Below, one piece after another: positions 17,039 to 25,059 of a stretch of 38,466 nucleotides of DNA. The stretch is from the NCBI GenBank assembly GCA_964372275.1, contig CAYJRR010000032.1, forward strand, positions 1 through 38,466, written 5' to 3'. The stretch is from CAYJRR01 sp964372275 [NCBI: uncultured bacterium]. GTDB taxonomy: Bacteria > CAYJRR01. Every line of letters begins with the position of its first letter. Within the stretch, counting starts at the first letter, position 1. Position numbers and translations under genes: made by a program. Below the pieces are notes generated by a model. The model made no database searches, was not told the origin of the DNA, and saw only the letters and a program-made list of their open reading frames with translations.

Positions 17039-17692
17039 TCAGGGGCTGCCGTCCAGGCGCTGGTCGATTTCGTGGAGGTGCCGGTTGGCCTCCTTCCACT
17101 GCGCGTTCAGATAGGCCTCCTCGGCCATCTTCAGCAACGCGCGGACGTCGTCGACGTTTCGCGACGCCGCCGCCGCCTGGATGCGGCGGACGATGCGCTC
17201 GCGTCGGCGTTCGACGAACGGTCCGACGATCCCGACCCGGCGCGCCGATCGCCCGGCCTCCTCCAGGAGCGCCCGGGCCTCGGCGTGCCGACCCGCCGCC
17301 TCGAGTCGCGCCGCCTCGCTCCGCGCCCGCGCCGCGTCGGCCGGAAGGTCGGCCATCGTGATCTGTCGCTCGGCCAGGACCGCGGCCAGATTCCGGTCGG
17401 CGCGCGCCACCTCGGCCGGCAGGACGTCGGGGGCGCCGGGGACCGTGGCGGCGCTCGCCGCGCTCGACCCGGCCATCGCCGCCGGCGCCCCGGCCGCGGC
17501 TCCACCCACGGGCTTCGACGAACCGCCGGGGACCGCGTTCGCCGGCAGCGCGGCGACGGTCCTGGGGGCTTCCTCCTTGCAGCCCTCGATGCGGTAGCTG
17601 AAGACGCGCTCGGTGCTGGGGAACTCGTACAGGTCGCAGCCGGCGCACAGCGCCAGGGCGGCGGCGAGTGAGCGGCAGGGACGGATCGCCAT
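17039..17692 (-). CDS. Lipoprotein of unknown function
   Basis: The 217-residue protein has a lipoprotein signal peptide (RSLAAALALCAGC, lipid-attachment Cys19), then DLYEFPSTERVFSYRIEGCKEE, an Ala/Gly/Ser-rich linker, and a C-terminal helical region (about 95-217) with three or four amphipathic helices such as ARSEAARLEAAGRHAEARALLEE and MAEEAYLNAQWKEANRHLHEI. These resemble TPR-like helical pairs, so it may be a scaffold in the periplasm. It follows the adenylate cyclase gene with only five bases between stop and start, so both are probably one transcript. The family is not recognised. Confidence 0.75.
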   Translation of the reverse strand: MAIRPCRSLAAALALCAGCDLYEFPSTERVFSYRIEGCKEEAPRTVAALPANAVPGGSSKPVGGAAAGAPAAMAGSSAASAATVPGAPDVLPAEVARADRNLAAVLAERQITMADLPADAARARSEAARLEAAGRHAEARALLEEAGRSARRVGIVGPFVERRRERIVRRIQAAAASRNVDDVRALLKMAEEAYLNAQWKEANRHLHEIDQRLDGSP

Positions 17693-17697
17693 GTCGA

Positions 17698-19443
17698 TCA
17701 GGTCTCCTTCGAGAAGTCGACGAGCATGTCGGGCCGCCGCCGTGTCACCGCGTAGGTCTGCACCACGCGCGTCTTCCCCTTGAACAGGACCGGCTCGCGC
17801 GGGACGACCTCGACGAACTCCTTCACCTGTTCGTAGCAGCTCTCGGAGATGTGGAGGTGGAGCGCCGGCGTGGTCGACTCGATACGCTGGGCGGTGTTCA
17901 CCGCATCGCCGATCACCGTGTATTCGAAACGCCCCTGCCGGCTGTCGGCCGAGGGCTCGCTCCCCAGGTTTCCGACCATCAACCGGCCGGTGTTGACGCC
18001 GATCCCGACGTTGATCGGCTCGAGTCCCATCGCCTCCCGCTCGCGGTTCATGCGCAGGATCTCGCGTTGCATGTCGATCCCGGTGTAGACGGCGCGCAGG
18101 GCGTGGTGCGACTGCTTCGAGGGGACGTTGTAGCTGACCATCAACGCGTCCCCCATGAACTTCAGGATGCAGCCGCCGTAGAGGTCGACGATGCGGCGCA
18201 TGCGCGAGAAGTAGTCGTTGAGCGTCCCGAACACGTCGGCCGGCGCGAGCCGTTCGCACATGGTGGTGAATCCACGGATGTCCGAGAAGAGGATCGTTGC
18301 CTCTTCGTACTTCCCCTTGAAGTCGAGCGATCCCGCCGCCAGGAAGCGCTCCGCGACCTGCACCGAGGCCAGTCCCTTGAGGAGGTTCTCGACCTTCTGC
18401 CTGCTGCGCTCGGTCTCGACCACCCGAAGCTTGAGCTGCTCCCGCTCCTGGAGACCGGTCGCCATCCGGTTGAACGAGTGGGCCAGAAGGGCGAGCTCGT
18501 CCTTCCCGTCGACCGTGACCCGGGTCGAGAGATCGCCCATGTCGATCCGCTCCATCGCCTGCACCAGCCGTCCGACGGGCCGGCTGATGCCCGACGACAG
18601 CCACCACGCGCCGCCGGCCGACACCACGAGGCCCAGGCCGGCGGCGAGCGCCAGCAGGAGCACGTTGGTGATCGCCTCGCGAACGAACGGCTCGTAGCGG
18701 ATTCCGACCAGGATCGTCGCCGCGAGGGGCAAGGCCTCCCGCGCCGGCCTCTCGGTGGGGCACTCGGCGGGCCGGCAGTCGACGATCTTCCCGCGGATGA
18801 CCAGCAGCCCGGACTGCGCCGTCGGATTCGCCAGGATCTTGGCATAGGCTTCGTCGCGCGCCTCGTTCAACCGCTTGAACGCCTCCCGCCGTTTCTGCCA
18901 GAGCTCCTCTTTCGCCCGTTCCGGGACGCGGTTGCGGTCGGCGTCGGCGAGGTCCCGCACCGCCTTCTCGTGGTCGATCTGGCGGAGGTGGATCTTGCCG
19001 AGGAGCTCTTCGTCGCCGACGTTCTCGAGATTGAGCGATCCGACGCGCGTTCCGTCGTGCTCGACCAGCAGGAAGGCGAAGAGCGGGTGTTCCTCTTCTC
19101 CGCGCGCGACCTTGTTCTCGTCCTCCCGCTGGATCGAATCGAGGACGTTCTGCAGCTGTTCGTAGTCGGTTGCCTCGCCGGCCAGCTCGGCGCTGGCCAC
19201 GATGGCGCTCAGGAGATCGGCGGTTTCGGCGACCCGGGCGAACACCTGCTTCCGGACCTGGGCCCCCGCCCGCACGGCCGAGACGAGCGCAAATGCCAGC
19301 ACCAGCCCCGAGAGCACGGTCGGCACGAGGAGTTTCGTCCGCAGGCGCCAGCGGGGAGTCGGTGGAGCCGTCGCTTTCGTCGGCTCGACGGTGCCTTCGG
19401 GGCGCGGACGACGTCCGGTCGGAGGCGTGGCCGGTTTCGTCAC
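17698..19443 (-). CDS. Membrane-bound class III adenylate cyclase with HAMP domain
   Basis: From GTG 19443 the protein has 581 residues. TM1 is at about 38-57, an extracytoplasmic sensor region of about 200 residues follows (with a close cysteine pair C223/C228 in VDCRPAEC), then TM2 at about 260-281, HAMP at about 282-335, a linking helix, and a class III cyclase domain at about 380-570. Metal-binding Asp388 (ILFSDIRGF) and Asp432 (LKFMGDALM) are present. Lys428 and Asp513 (TVIGDAVN) are the residues that select adenine, and N516 and R520 fit the transition-state positions. So it should make cAMP. An upstream in-frame TTG at 19521 would add an unlikely basic leader across the promoter; GTG 19443 is preferred but uncertain. 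Confidence 0.92.
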   Translation of the reverse strand: MTKPATPPTGRRPRPEGTVEPTKATAPPTPRWRLRTKLLVPTVLSGLVLAFALVSAVRAGAQVRKQVFARVAETADLLSAIVASAELAGEATDYEQLQNVLDSIQREDENKVARGEEEHPLFAFLLVEHDGTRVGSLNLENVGDEELLGKIHLRQIDHEKAVRDLADADRNRVPERAKEELWQKRREAFKRLNEARDEAYAKILANPTAQSGLLVIRGKIVDCRPAECPTERPAREALPLAATILVGIRYEPFVREAITNVLLLALAAGLGLVVSAGGAWWLSSGISRPVGRLVQAMERIDMGDLSTRVTVDGKDELALLAHSFNRMATGLQEREQLKLRVVETERSRQKVENLLKGLASVQVAERFLAAGSLDFKGKYEEATILFSDIRGFTTMCERLAPADVFGTLNDYFSRMRRIVDLYGGCILKFMGDALMVSYNVPSKQSHHALRAVYTGIDMQREILRMNREREAMGLEPINVGIGVNTGRLMVGNLGSEPSADSRQGRFEYTVIGDAVNTAQRIESTTPALHLHISESCYEQVKEFVEVVPREPVLFKGKTRVVQTYAVTRRRPDMLVDFSKET

Positions 19444-19452
19444 GGGCTTCGG

Positions 19453-19482
19453 ACCGTAACACCCGCGAATTGGGCGGGTCAA
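19453..19482 (-). promoter_or_regulatory. Putative sigma-70 promoter of the cyclase-lipoprotein operon
   Basis: On the minus strand TTGACC (19482-19477), an 18-base spacer and TACGGT (19458-19453) preceded by TG-T form an extended -10 promoter. The predicted start is near 19446, about three bases before the GTG at 19443. This would give a nearly leaderless message. Confidence 0.45.
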
Positions 19483-19548
19483 TTTGGTCTGGACCCGCGA
19501 CGACGGCACGGATACTCTCAAAGCCTCAAGGATCCTGGATACTTACGC

Positions 19549-19569
19549 ATGGAGAGCGCGGATCGATGA
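19549..19569 (+). CDS. Possible six-codon upstream ORF (MESADR)
   Basis: ATG GAG AGC GCG GAT CGA TGA ends in the ATGA that starts the PATAN-domain gene at 19566. Such an overlap would couple translation of the two. The open frame is so short that chance is a real alternative, and no Shine-Dalgarno is obvious before it. Confidence 0.2.
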   Translation: MESADR

Positions 19570-21113
19570 TCGCGTCCGGGAGGCTCGCGGAGAGGCCGAT
19601 CCGTGAGCTTCTGGCGGAGCTGCGCAATGCGGGGGGAACGGGGTTTCTGCGCCTGCTGCAGCCGGGGCGCGTGCGCCATCCGCGCGCCGAGATCGCGTTC
19701 CGGGGATCGCGCGTCGTCGGCGCGGCGCTCTACCGACCGCTCGGCCAGACCGGCACCGGAGAGGCGCTGGTCGACGAAGCGCTCTGCTCGCCGGAGGAGT
19801 CCCAACTCGCCGTGCAGCTCGCCGTGGCCCACGGAATGCCGGCCCACGGCGCGCTCGCCGAAGGGGCGATGCGGGCGCAGGTCGACTACGGCCGCGTCGT
19901 CGAGGCGCTCTCGCGTCACGTGCGCGCCGTCGTGGAGGCGATCGGGCGCTTCGAGAACGCGAGCTTCGAGCTCCACACCGCCTTCGACGCGGCCTGCGCC
20001 CCGGCGATTGCGTTCACCCTCGACGACGGCCTGGATCCGGTGGCGTTGGGGCTCGGGTCGCTCGATTCGACGCCGGACCGCCCGGTCCCCCCGGTCCTCG
20101 TGGCCCGGCGGCCCGAGCCGGCCGCCGCCGATCCTTCCCGGGGACCGATCGCCGCCCCGCCGCCCCCTGCCGCCGCGTTGTTCGTCGAGATCGAGCCCGC
20201 GGCGGGGTCGTCGTCGCCCGATCGGACGACGACGGCGTCCCGACGGGAAGCGGACGACACGCCGCTGTTCGAGGCGTGGGCGCCGGCTCCGTCGAGACCG
20301 ACGGCGCACCTCGAGCCGGTCGAGCTCGCGCCGCTGAACGCCGCGCTCGGCCAGACGCCGTCGGCCTCCCCGATCTTCGAGCCTCCCGTCGTCCCGGTCG
20401 CGCCCGCGGTCGCCGCGATCGAGCCGCCGAGGACGGCCGCCTTGCCGCCGCTCGAGTTCCTCCGACGATCCCGGCCCGTCGGCGCGCCGGACGAGCCGAC
20501 GAGCCGCTCGCCACGGTCGACCGCCGGCTTCGTCGTGCCGGACTCTCCGGCGGCGCTCCCCACGGCGGCGGCGCCTGCCGGGGCGCGGCGCGAGCAACGC
20601 CTTCGGGAGACCCTCGCCGCGCTCGGAAGCCGGTTGGAGCGAGAAGAGATCCTCCAGCGCGTGCTCGGTTTCGCGGGCGAGTTGTTCGGCCGCGGACTGT
20701 TGTTGATGCCCTCGGCGGAGGGGGAGCTCGTCGGGTTCTCGGCGTTCGGCATCGACTTCGGAACCGAGGACCCGGACGTCGCGTTGCGCGCGATCCGGGT
20801 CCCGTTCCTGGCGCATCCGGCCGTTCAGCGCGCGCTGGCCGCGGGCCGCCCGGATCGGAGCCGTCCCGGCACCGATCCGTGGGAGCGGCATCTGTTGGAT
20901 CGGCTCGGTGGCGGAACGCCGCTGGAGTCGTTCGTGGGAACGATCTCACGGGGGGCGATCACCGTCGCCGTCCTCTACGGCGACATGCTCCCCATGTCGG
21001 CGCCGGTCCCGGCGACGCACGACCTGGAGCACGTGCTCGCGGAGGCCGGCCGTGCGCTCCTCCGTGGTGGCCCGGAATCGCCGGTCGATCCCTCCCACGG
21101 GCCGACGGGATGA
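19566..21113 (+). CDS. PATAN/DUF4388-type N-terminal domain protein with GAF-like C-terminus
   Basis: The 515-residue protein has an N-terminal region (about 1-145) that fits DUF4388/PATAN: SGRLAERPIRELLAELRN, GGTGFLRLL, EIAFRGSRVVGAAL and a terminal FENASFELHT strand. Such domains occur in signalling proteins for motility, polarity and second messengers. A 200-residue Pro/Ala-rich linker follows. The C-terminal 170 residues (REQRLRETLAALGSRLEREEILQRVLGFA onward, quoted in part, with GRGLLLMPSAEGELVGFSAFGIDF) look GAF-like. It is divergent from the adenylate cyclase, and its stop overlaps the start of the pseudo-receiver gene (ATGA), so these two likely act together. No catalytic motif is visible. 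Confidence 0.72.
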   Translation: MIASGRLAERPIRELLAELRNAGGTGFLRLLQPGRVRHPRAEIAFRGSRVVGAALYRPLGQTGTGEALVDEALCSPEESQLAVQLAVAHGMPAHGALAEGAMRAQVDYGRVVEALSRHVRAVVEAIGRFENASFELHTAFDAACAPAIAFTLDDGLDPVALGLGSLDSTPDRPVPPVLVARRPEPAAADPSRGPIAAPPPPAAALFVEIEPAAGSSSPDRTTTASRREADDTPLFEAWAPAPSRPTAHLEPVELAPLNAALGQTPSASPIFEPPVVPVAPAVAAIEPPRTAALPPLEFLRRSRPVGAPDEPTSRSPRSTAGFVVPDSPAALPTAAAPAGARREQRLRETLAALGSRLEREEILQRVLGFAGELFGRGLLLMPSAEGELVGFSAFGIDFGTEDPDVALRAIRVPFLAHPAVQRALAAGRPDRSRPGTDPWERHLLDRLGGGTPLESFVGTISRGAITVAVLYGDMLPMSAPVPATHDLEHVLAEAGRALLRGGPESPVDPSHGPTG

Positions 21114-22831
21114 CGACTCCGTGCCCGATCTGTCGATCTCCGGTGGAGGTCGACGACGCGTCGGTCGGCCCGGACGGCGTGTCGGTCCAGTGTCCGCTCT
21201 GCGACGAGGTCTTCACCGTGCGCCATCCTGCGGCGAGTCCATCCCCGCCGGCCGGCGCGACGCAATCGGTGGTCGGCTCGGCCGCCGCGCTCACCGGCGC
21301 GGCGCGAAGCTTCCTCGACGAGGAGTCGATCGACGGCCCGCCGGCGCGGGTGCTCGTCGCGCACGACAGCCATTCGTTCGGGGACCTGGTGAAGGACCTG
21401 CTCGGGGAGCAGGGGTTCCACGTCGACGTCGTGTACGACGGCGATGAGGCGATGCGCGCCGTCGAGACCGACCCGCCGGCGGTCGCGATCCTCGAGGCCG
21501 GACTTCCGAAGAGACTCGGGTTCAAACTGTGCGCCGAGATGCGCGCGCTTCCGGCCGCGGCCCCGGTGAAGATCCTGCTCGTCGCGTCGATCTACGATCG
21601 AAAGCGGATCGCGGCGGCGGTCGAGATCGATCGCGGACCGCACGACTTCGTCGAGCCCCGAAACATCGAGACCGAGCTCGTTCCGAAGGTCCGGCGGCTG
21701 CTCCGCGGTCGTCCGCCGGAAGGGACCTACTCCAAGCGCGCAGCCGAGGTCGGCGCGGCCCCCGCGTCGTCCGCCGCCGCCGACGAGCCCGCCCCCACGC
21801 GCTCGAGCGCCTCTCCGTCCGCCTCGCTGGACGACGACCCGGAGCTCCGGGCGCTTCTCGGGGAGTCCGCCTCCTATCCGGCCGTTCCCCTGCGGGGCGA
21901 GAGGCCGGCCGCCCCCCCGCGAAAGAAGACGCCTCCGCCGCCGAGCATGAGCCCTTCGCTCGTCTTCGACGAGGACGACCTCGAGATCTGGGCAAAGGTG
22001 ATCGCCGAAGGGACGGAGACCGGGGAGGGGACCGACGACGAATTGATGCGCGACCTGATCGATCTGGCCAACGAGCCGAGCGTCTCGCGCGACGCCCCGA
22101 GCGTCGCCCCCGGGTCGATCCCCCCGCGTGGCACGAGCTCCGACAAGGAGGACTCGATCAGTCGCCACGATCTGGTCCTCGACGAGCTGCTGCGCGACTC
22201 GCCGACGCTGGCCAAGCAGCCGTCCCCTCCGTCCGACGACGACGTGTTGGAGTCGATCCTGCGTGGCGCTTCCGAGACGCGGGAGGCGATCGAGCCGGGC
22301 CCGCCCGCGCGCGAGCCGTCGGGTCCCCGGAAGGCGCCCGCGCCCGGATCGGCCGCCGCGGACGACGACATCCTCAAGATGGACGAGTTTCTGGCCAGCG
22401 AGCCGGGTCGTTCCTCGACCGCGCCGGTCCGGAACGAGGACTCGTTCGTCATCTCCAAGACCCATCCGACCGAAGACACCTCGAGCTTCGAGCCGGTTCC
22501 GCGTCCGGTCGACCCGGCGACCGCGTCCGAGCCCGTGACGCCCCCCGGCCCTCGGCCGGCGTCGGCCGGGTCGGCCGCGACCCCGGCCGACCACCAGAAG
22601 GCCCAGCGCCTGGCCAAGCTGATCGTCCAGGACATCGTCCTCTACTGCCAGGACCGCCTCGCCGAGGCGGTTCGCACCGGGCAGTTCTTCGAGCTGGTGA
22701 AGGGGGACGTCAAGGACGGCCGGCTCTACTACGACGAAAAGATCCCCGAGGCGGTTCGTGCCGAGCGCGACTACATCCAGGAGTGCCTGGACGAGGTGGT
22801 CGCCACCAAACGCCGGGAGCTCGGGCTCTAG
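21110..22831 (+). CDS. Zinc-ribbon protein with degenerate (pseudo-)receiver domain
   Basis: The 573-residue protein starts with a MJ0042-type zinc ribbon (CPIC at 5-8, CPLC at 28-31). Residues 79-200 have the receiver fold (ARVLVAHDSHSFGDLV, VDVVYDGDEAM, LCAEMRALPAAAPVKILLVAS). The phosphoacceptor Asp is replaced by Glu129 (AILEAGLP) and the conserved Lys by Glu182 (DFVEPRN), so phosphorylation is not expected. A long acidic, Pro/Ser-rich linker contains repeated short acidic motifs (DDDVLESIL, DDDILKMDEFL, SRHDLVLDELL). The conserved C-terminus (about 500-573: RLAKLIVQDIVLYCQDRL, FFELVKGDVKDGRLYYDEK) is helical. It is coupled to the PATAN gene and ends 91 bases before ffh. Confidence 0.8.
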   Translation: MTTPCPICRSPVEVDDASVGPDGVSVQCPLCDEVFTVRHPAASPSPPAGATQSVVGSAAALTGAARSFLDEESIDGPPARVLVAHDSHSFGDLVKDLLGEQGFHVDVVYDGDEAMRAVETDPPAVAILEAGLPKRLGFKLCAEMRALPAAAPVKILLVASIYDRKRIAAAVEIDRGPHDFVEPRNIETELVPKVRRLLRGRPPEGTYSKRAAEVGAAPASSAAADEPAPTRSSASPSASLDDDPELRALLGESASYPAVPLRGERPAAPPRKKTPPPPSMSPSLVFDEDDLEIWAKVIAEGTETGEGTDDELMRDLIDLANEPSVSRDAPSVAPGSIPPRGTSSDKEDSISRHDLVLDELLRDSPTLAKQPSPPSDDDVLESILRGASETREAIEPGPPAREPSGPRKAPAPGSAAADDDILKMDEFLASEPGRSSTAPVRNEDSFVISKTHPTEDTSSFEPVPRPVDPATASEPVTPPGPRPASAGSAATPADHQKAQRLAKLIVQDIVLYCQDRLAEAVRTGQFFELVKGDVKDGRLYYDEKIPEAVRAERDYIQECLDEVVATKRRELGL

Positions 22832-22846
22832 CCCGCGCCTACGCGC

Positions 22847-22858
22847 CCCTTCGGGGGT
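22847..22858 (+). terminator. CCCC-TTCG-GGGG hairpin before ffh
   Basis: In the gap after the pseudo-receiver gene, CCCC and GGGG enclose a TTCG tetraloop, a very stable RNA hairpin. It lacks a T tract. It could mark the end of the upstream message just before the ffh promoter. Confidence 0.35.
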
Positions 22859-22877
22859 ACTCCTCCGAACCCCCTGC

Positions 22878-22907
22878 TTGACCTTTTCCCTGGCGCGCTG
22901 CTAATTT
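22878..22907 (+). promoter_or_regulatory. Sigma-70 promoter of the ffh operon
   Basis: TTGACC (22878-22883), an 18-base spacer and TAATTT (22902-22907) with extended TG-C form the best sigma-70 promoter in the window. The start would be about 22914, giving a leader of about eight bases (with a T run) and no Shine-Dalgarno before the ffh ATG at 22923. Confidence 0.65.
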
Positions 22908-22922
22908 ACCGCGCTTTTTTCC

Positions 22923-24266
22923 ATGCTCGACGCCCTCTCCGAGAAGCTGTCCGGGGTCGTCCGCTCGCTGAGCGGGCAGGGGCGCATCCGTGAATCGAAC
23001 GTCCAGGAGGCGCTGAAGGCGGTCCGCCTCTCGCTGCTCGAGGCCGACGTCAACTTCAAGGTCGTCAAGGAGCTCGTCGAGCGGGTGAAGCAGAAGGCGC
23101 TCGGGGCGTCGGTGTTGAACAGCCTCACGCCGGGGCAGCAGTTCGTCCAGATCTTCTACGAAGAGCTCAAGGAGCTGATGGGGGGGGCGGCGACCGACCT
23201 CGACCTCCACGCCCGCCCACCGATCGCCTTGATGATGGTCGGCCTCCAGGGGTCCGGGAAGACGACCACGACCGCCAAGCTCGGGCGCCTGCTCAAGTCG
23301 CGCGGCCGGCGCGTCCTGCTCGTCCCCGCCGACGTGAAGCGCCCGGCGGCGATCGAGCAGCTCAAGGTCCTTGGCGGCCAGCTCGGCCTCGACGTCCACC
23401 CGTCGACGACCGCCGACGATCCGGTCGAGATCTGCGCGCGGGCGATGGCGGAGGCGGCGCGGCTCAACTACGACCTGGTGCTGATCGACACCGCCGGCCG
23501 CCTGGCGGTCGACGCCGAGCTGATGGACGAGCTGACCCGCATGCGCGATCGGGTCTCGCCGCGCGAGGTGCTGCTGGTCGCGGACAGCATGACCGGCCAG
23601 GACGCCGTCTCCACCGCCACGCGGTTCGACCAGGCGGTCGGGCTGACCGGAGTGGTGCTGACCAAGCTCGACGGCGACGCGCGCGGGGGGGCGGCGCTCT
23701 CGATCAAGGCGGTGACCGGCAAGCCGGTGAAGCTGGTCGGCGTCGGCGAAAAGCTCGACGCCCTGGAGACGTTTCATCCCGATCGCATGGCGCAGCGGAT
23801 CCTCGGGATGGGGGACGTGCTGTCGCTGGCGGAGAAGGCGCAGGCGGCTTTGGGCCCGATCGACGAGAAGGAGGCCCTCGACCAGGTTCGCAAGATCAAG
23901 GAGGCGAAGTTCACCCTCGAGGACTTCCTGGCGCAGATGAAGGCGATGAAGAAGCTGGGCTCGCTGGAGTCGATCCTGGGGATGATGCCGGGGATGGGGC
24001 AGATCTCGAAGATGATGAAGGAGATGGGGGGCGCGGAGTCGCAACTCAAGAAGGCGGAGGCGATCATCCACTCGATGACGCCGCTCGAGCGCCGCAACCA
24101 CCAGCTCCTGAACGGCTCGCGCCGCAAGCGGATCGCGATGGGCTCCGGCACGACGGTGCAGGACGTGAACAGCTTGGTGAAGCAGTTCGACGCCACGCAG
24201 CAGTTGATGAAGCGCCTGGGCCGAGGGGGCCTTGGCGCCTTGAAGGGTTTGGTACCGGGACTCTAA
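22923..24266 (+). CDS. ffh: Signal recognition particle protein Ffh
   Basis: The 447-residue SRP54 homologue binds signal peptides and SRP RNA and delivers ribosomes to FtsY. The N domain (1-90) contains the ALLEADVNFKVV-like segment LSLLEADVNFKVVKEL. The G domain has GLQGSGKTT (107-115), DVKRPAAIEQL, DTAGRL, TKLDGDARGG and the closing VGVGEKLDALETF. The C-terminal M domain (about 300-430) is rich in methionine, with LGMMPGMGQISKMMKEMGG and RRKRIAMGSGTTVQDVN for RNA binding. Size and order are standard. It opens the ffh-rpsP-rimM-trmD-rplS cluster. Confidence 0.98.
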   Translation: MLDALSEKLSGVVRSLSGQGRIRESNVQEALKAVRLSLLEADVNFKVVKELVERVKQKALGASVLNSLTPGQQFVQIFYEELKELMGGAATDLDLHARPPIALMMVGLQGSGKTTTTAKLGRLLKSRGRRVLLVPADVKRPAAIEQLKVLGGQLGLDVHPSTTADDPVEICARAMAEAARLNYDLVLIDTAGRLAVDAELMDELTRMRDRVSPREVLLVADSMTGQDAVSTATRFDQAVGLTGVVLTKLDGDARGGAALSIKAVTGKPVKLVGVGEKLDALETFHPDRMAQRILGMGDVLSLAEKAQAALGPIDEKEALDQVRKIKEAKFTLEDFLAQMKAMKKLGSLESILGMMPGMGQISKMMKEMGGAESQLKKAEAIIHSMTPLERRNHQLLNGSRRKRIAMGSGTTVQDVNSLVKQFDATQQLMKRLGRGGLGALKGLVPGL

Positions 24267-24284
24267 GGAAGGAAGGAACGTTCG

Positions 24285-24539
24285 ATGGCCGCAAAGATCC
24301 GTTTGACCCGCGTCGGGTCGCACAAGAACCCCTACTACCGCATCGTCGTCGCCGACGAGTCGCGCGCGCGCGACGGCCGGTTCATCGAGATCGTCGGCAC
24401 CTACCACCCCGTGCACAAGGGGAAGGAGACCGAGATCCAGCTCAAGAAGGAGCGCGTCGACCACTGGCTCAAGGCCGGGGCGCTTCCGAGCGAGACCGTT
24501 CGCCAGTTGCTCGACCGTGCGAAGGCCGCCGCGGCCTGA
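24285..24539 (+). CDS. rpsP: 30S ribosomal protein S16
   Basis: The 84-residue small-subunit protein has the typical start KIRLTRVGSHKNPYYRIVVADES, followed by RDGRFIEIVGTYHP and a C-terminal RVDHWLKAGALPSETVRQLL. A purine-rich ribosome binding site (AGGAAGGAAGGAA) lies just upstream, the strongest in this operon, in keeping with high expression. The last 23 bases overlap the rimM frame if the GTG start of rimM is correct. Confidence 0.98.
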   Translation: MAAKIRLTRVGSHKNPYYRIVVADESRARDGRFIEIVGTYHPVHKGKETEIQLKKERVDHWLKAGALPSETVRQLLDRAKAAAA

Positions 24540-25059
24540 TCCGGGCGGCCCCAAGCCGGCCGCAGGCCTTCGCATCGGCTACGTGAAGGGGGCGCACGGG
24601 ATCCGGGGAGAGGTCCGGATCGAGACGTTCGATCCGGCGTCGGTCGCGATCCGTCCCGGAGTGGCGCTGGTCATCGGAGGTGGACCGGGACGCGCGGTGG
24701 ACGGCGCTCGGCCCCACGGCACGGGGTGGTTGGTCCGCCTGGCGGGGGTCGAGAGCCGGAGCGACGCCGAGGCGCTCCGGGGGCTCGAGGTCGCGATCGA
24801 TCGCGCGGTGCTGCCGCCCCTGGGAAGGGGGGAGTTCTACCTCGGCGACGTGATCGGCTACGCCGCCCTCGACGTCGGCGGGCGGGCGCTCGGCGAGATC
24901 GACGGCGTCCTCGACGCCGGAGCGCAGCCGCTGCTCCGGTTGCGACGGCCCGGCGGCCGCTCGGCGCTCGTGCCGTGCGTCGAAGGGATCGTCCGCGAGG
25001 TCCGGCACGACCGGCGCGAGGTGGTGCTTTGCCCTCCCGACGGGCTCCTCGATCTATGA
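24517..25059 (+). CDS. rimM: Ribosome maturation factor RimM
   Basis: The 180-residue protein assists 30S head assembly by binding S19. The N-terminal RimM domain has RIGYVKGAHGIRGEVRIETF. The C-terminal PRC-barrel has GEFYLGDVIGYAALDVGG, LGEIDGVLDAG and LVPCVEGIVREVRHD. The only plausible start in frame is GTG 24517 inside rpsP, as the next conserved segment begins at about residue 18. A CTG or other rare start cannot be ruled out. The gene usually found between rpsP and rimM (the KH-domain gene khpA/ylqC) is missing. The stop overlaps the trmD ATG. Confidence 0.93.
   Translation: MRRPPRPDPGGPKPAAGLRIGYVKGAHGIRGEVRIETFDPASVAIRPGVALVIGGGPGRAVDGARPHGTGWLVRLAGVESRSDAEALRGLEVAIDRAVLPPLGRGEFYLGDVIGYAALDVGGRALGEIDGVLDAGAQPLLRLRRPGGRSALVPCVEGIVREVRHDRREVVLCPPDGLLDL

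Noticed and set aside
19444-19521. TTG start at 19521 for the adenylate cyclase
   Set aside because: The added sequence contains the predicted promoter and no family-like residues. GTG 19443 is simpler, although not proven.
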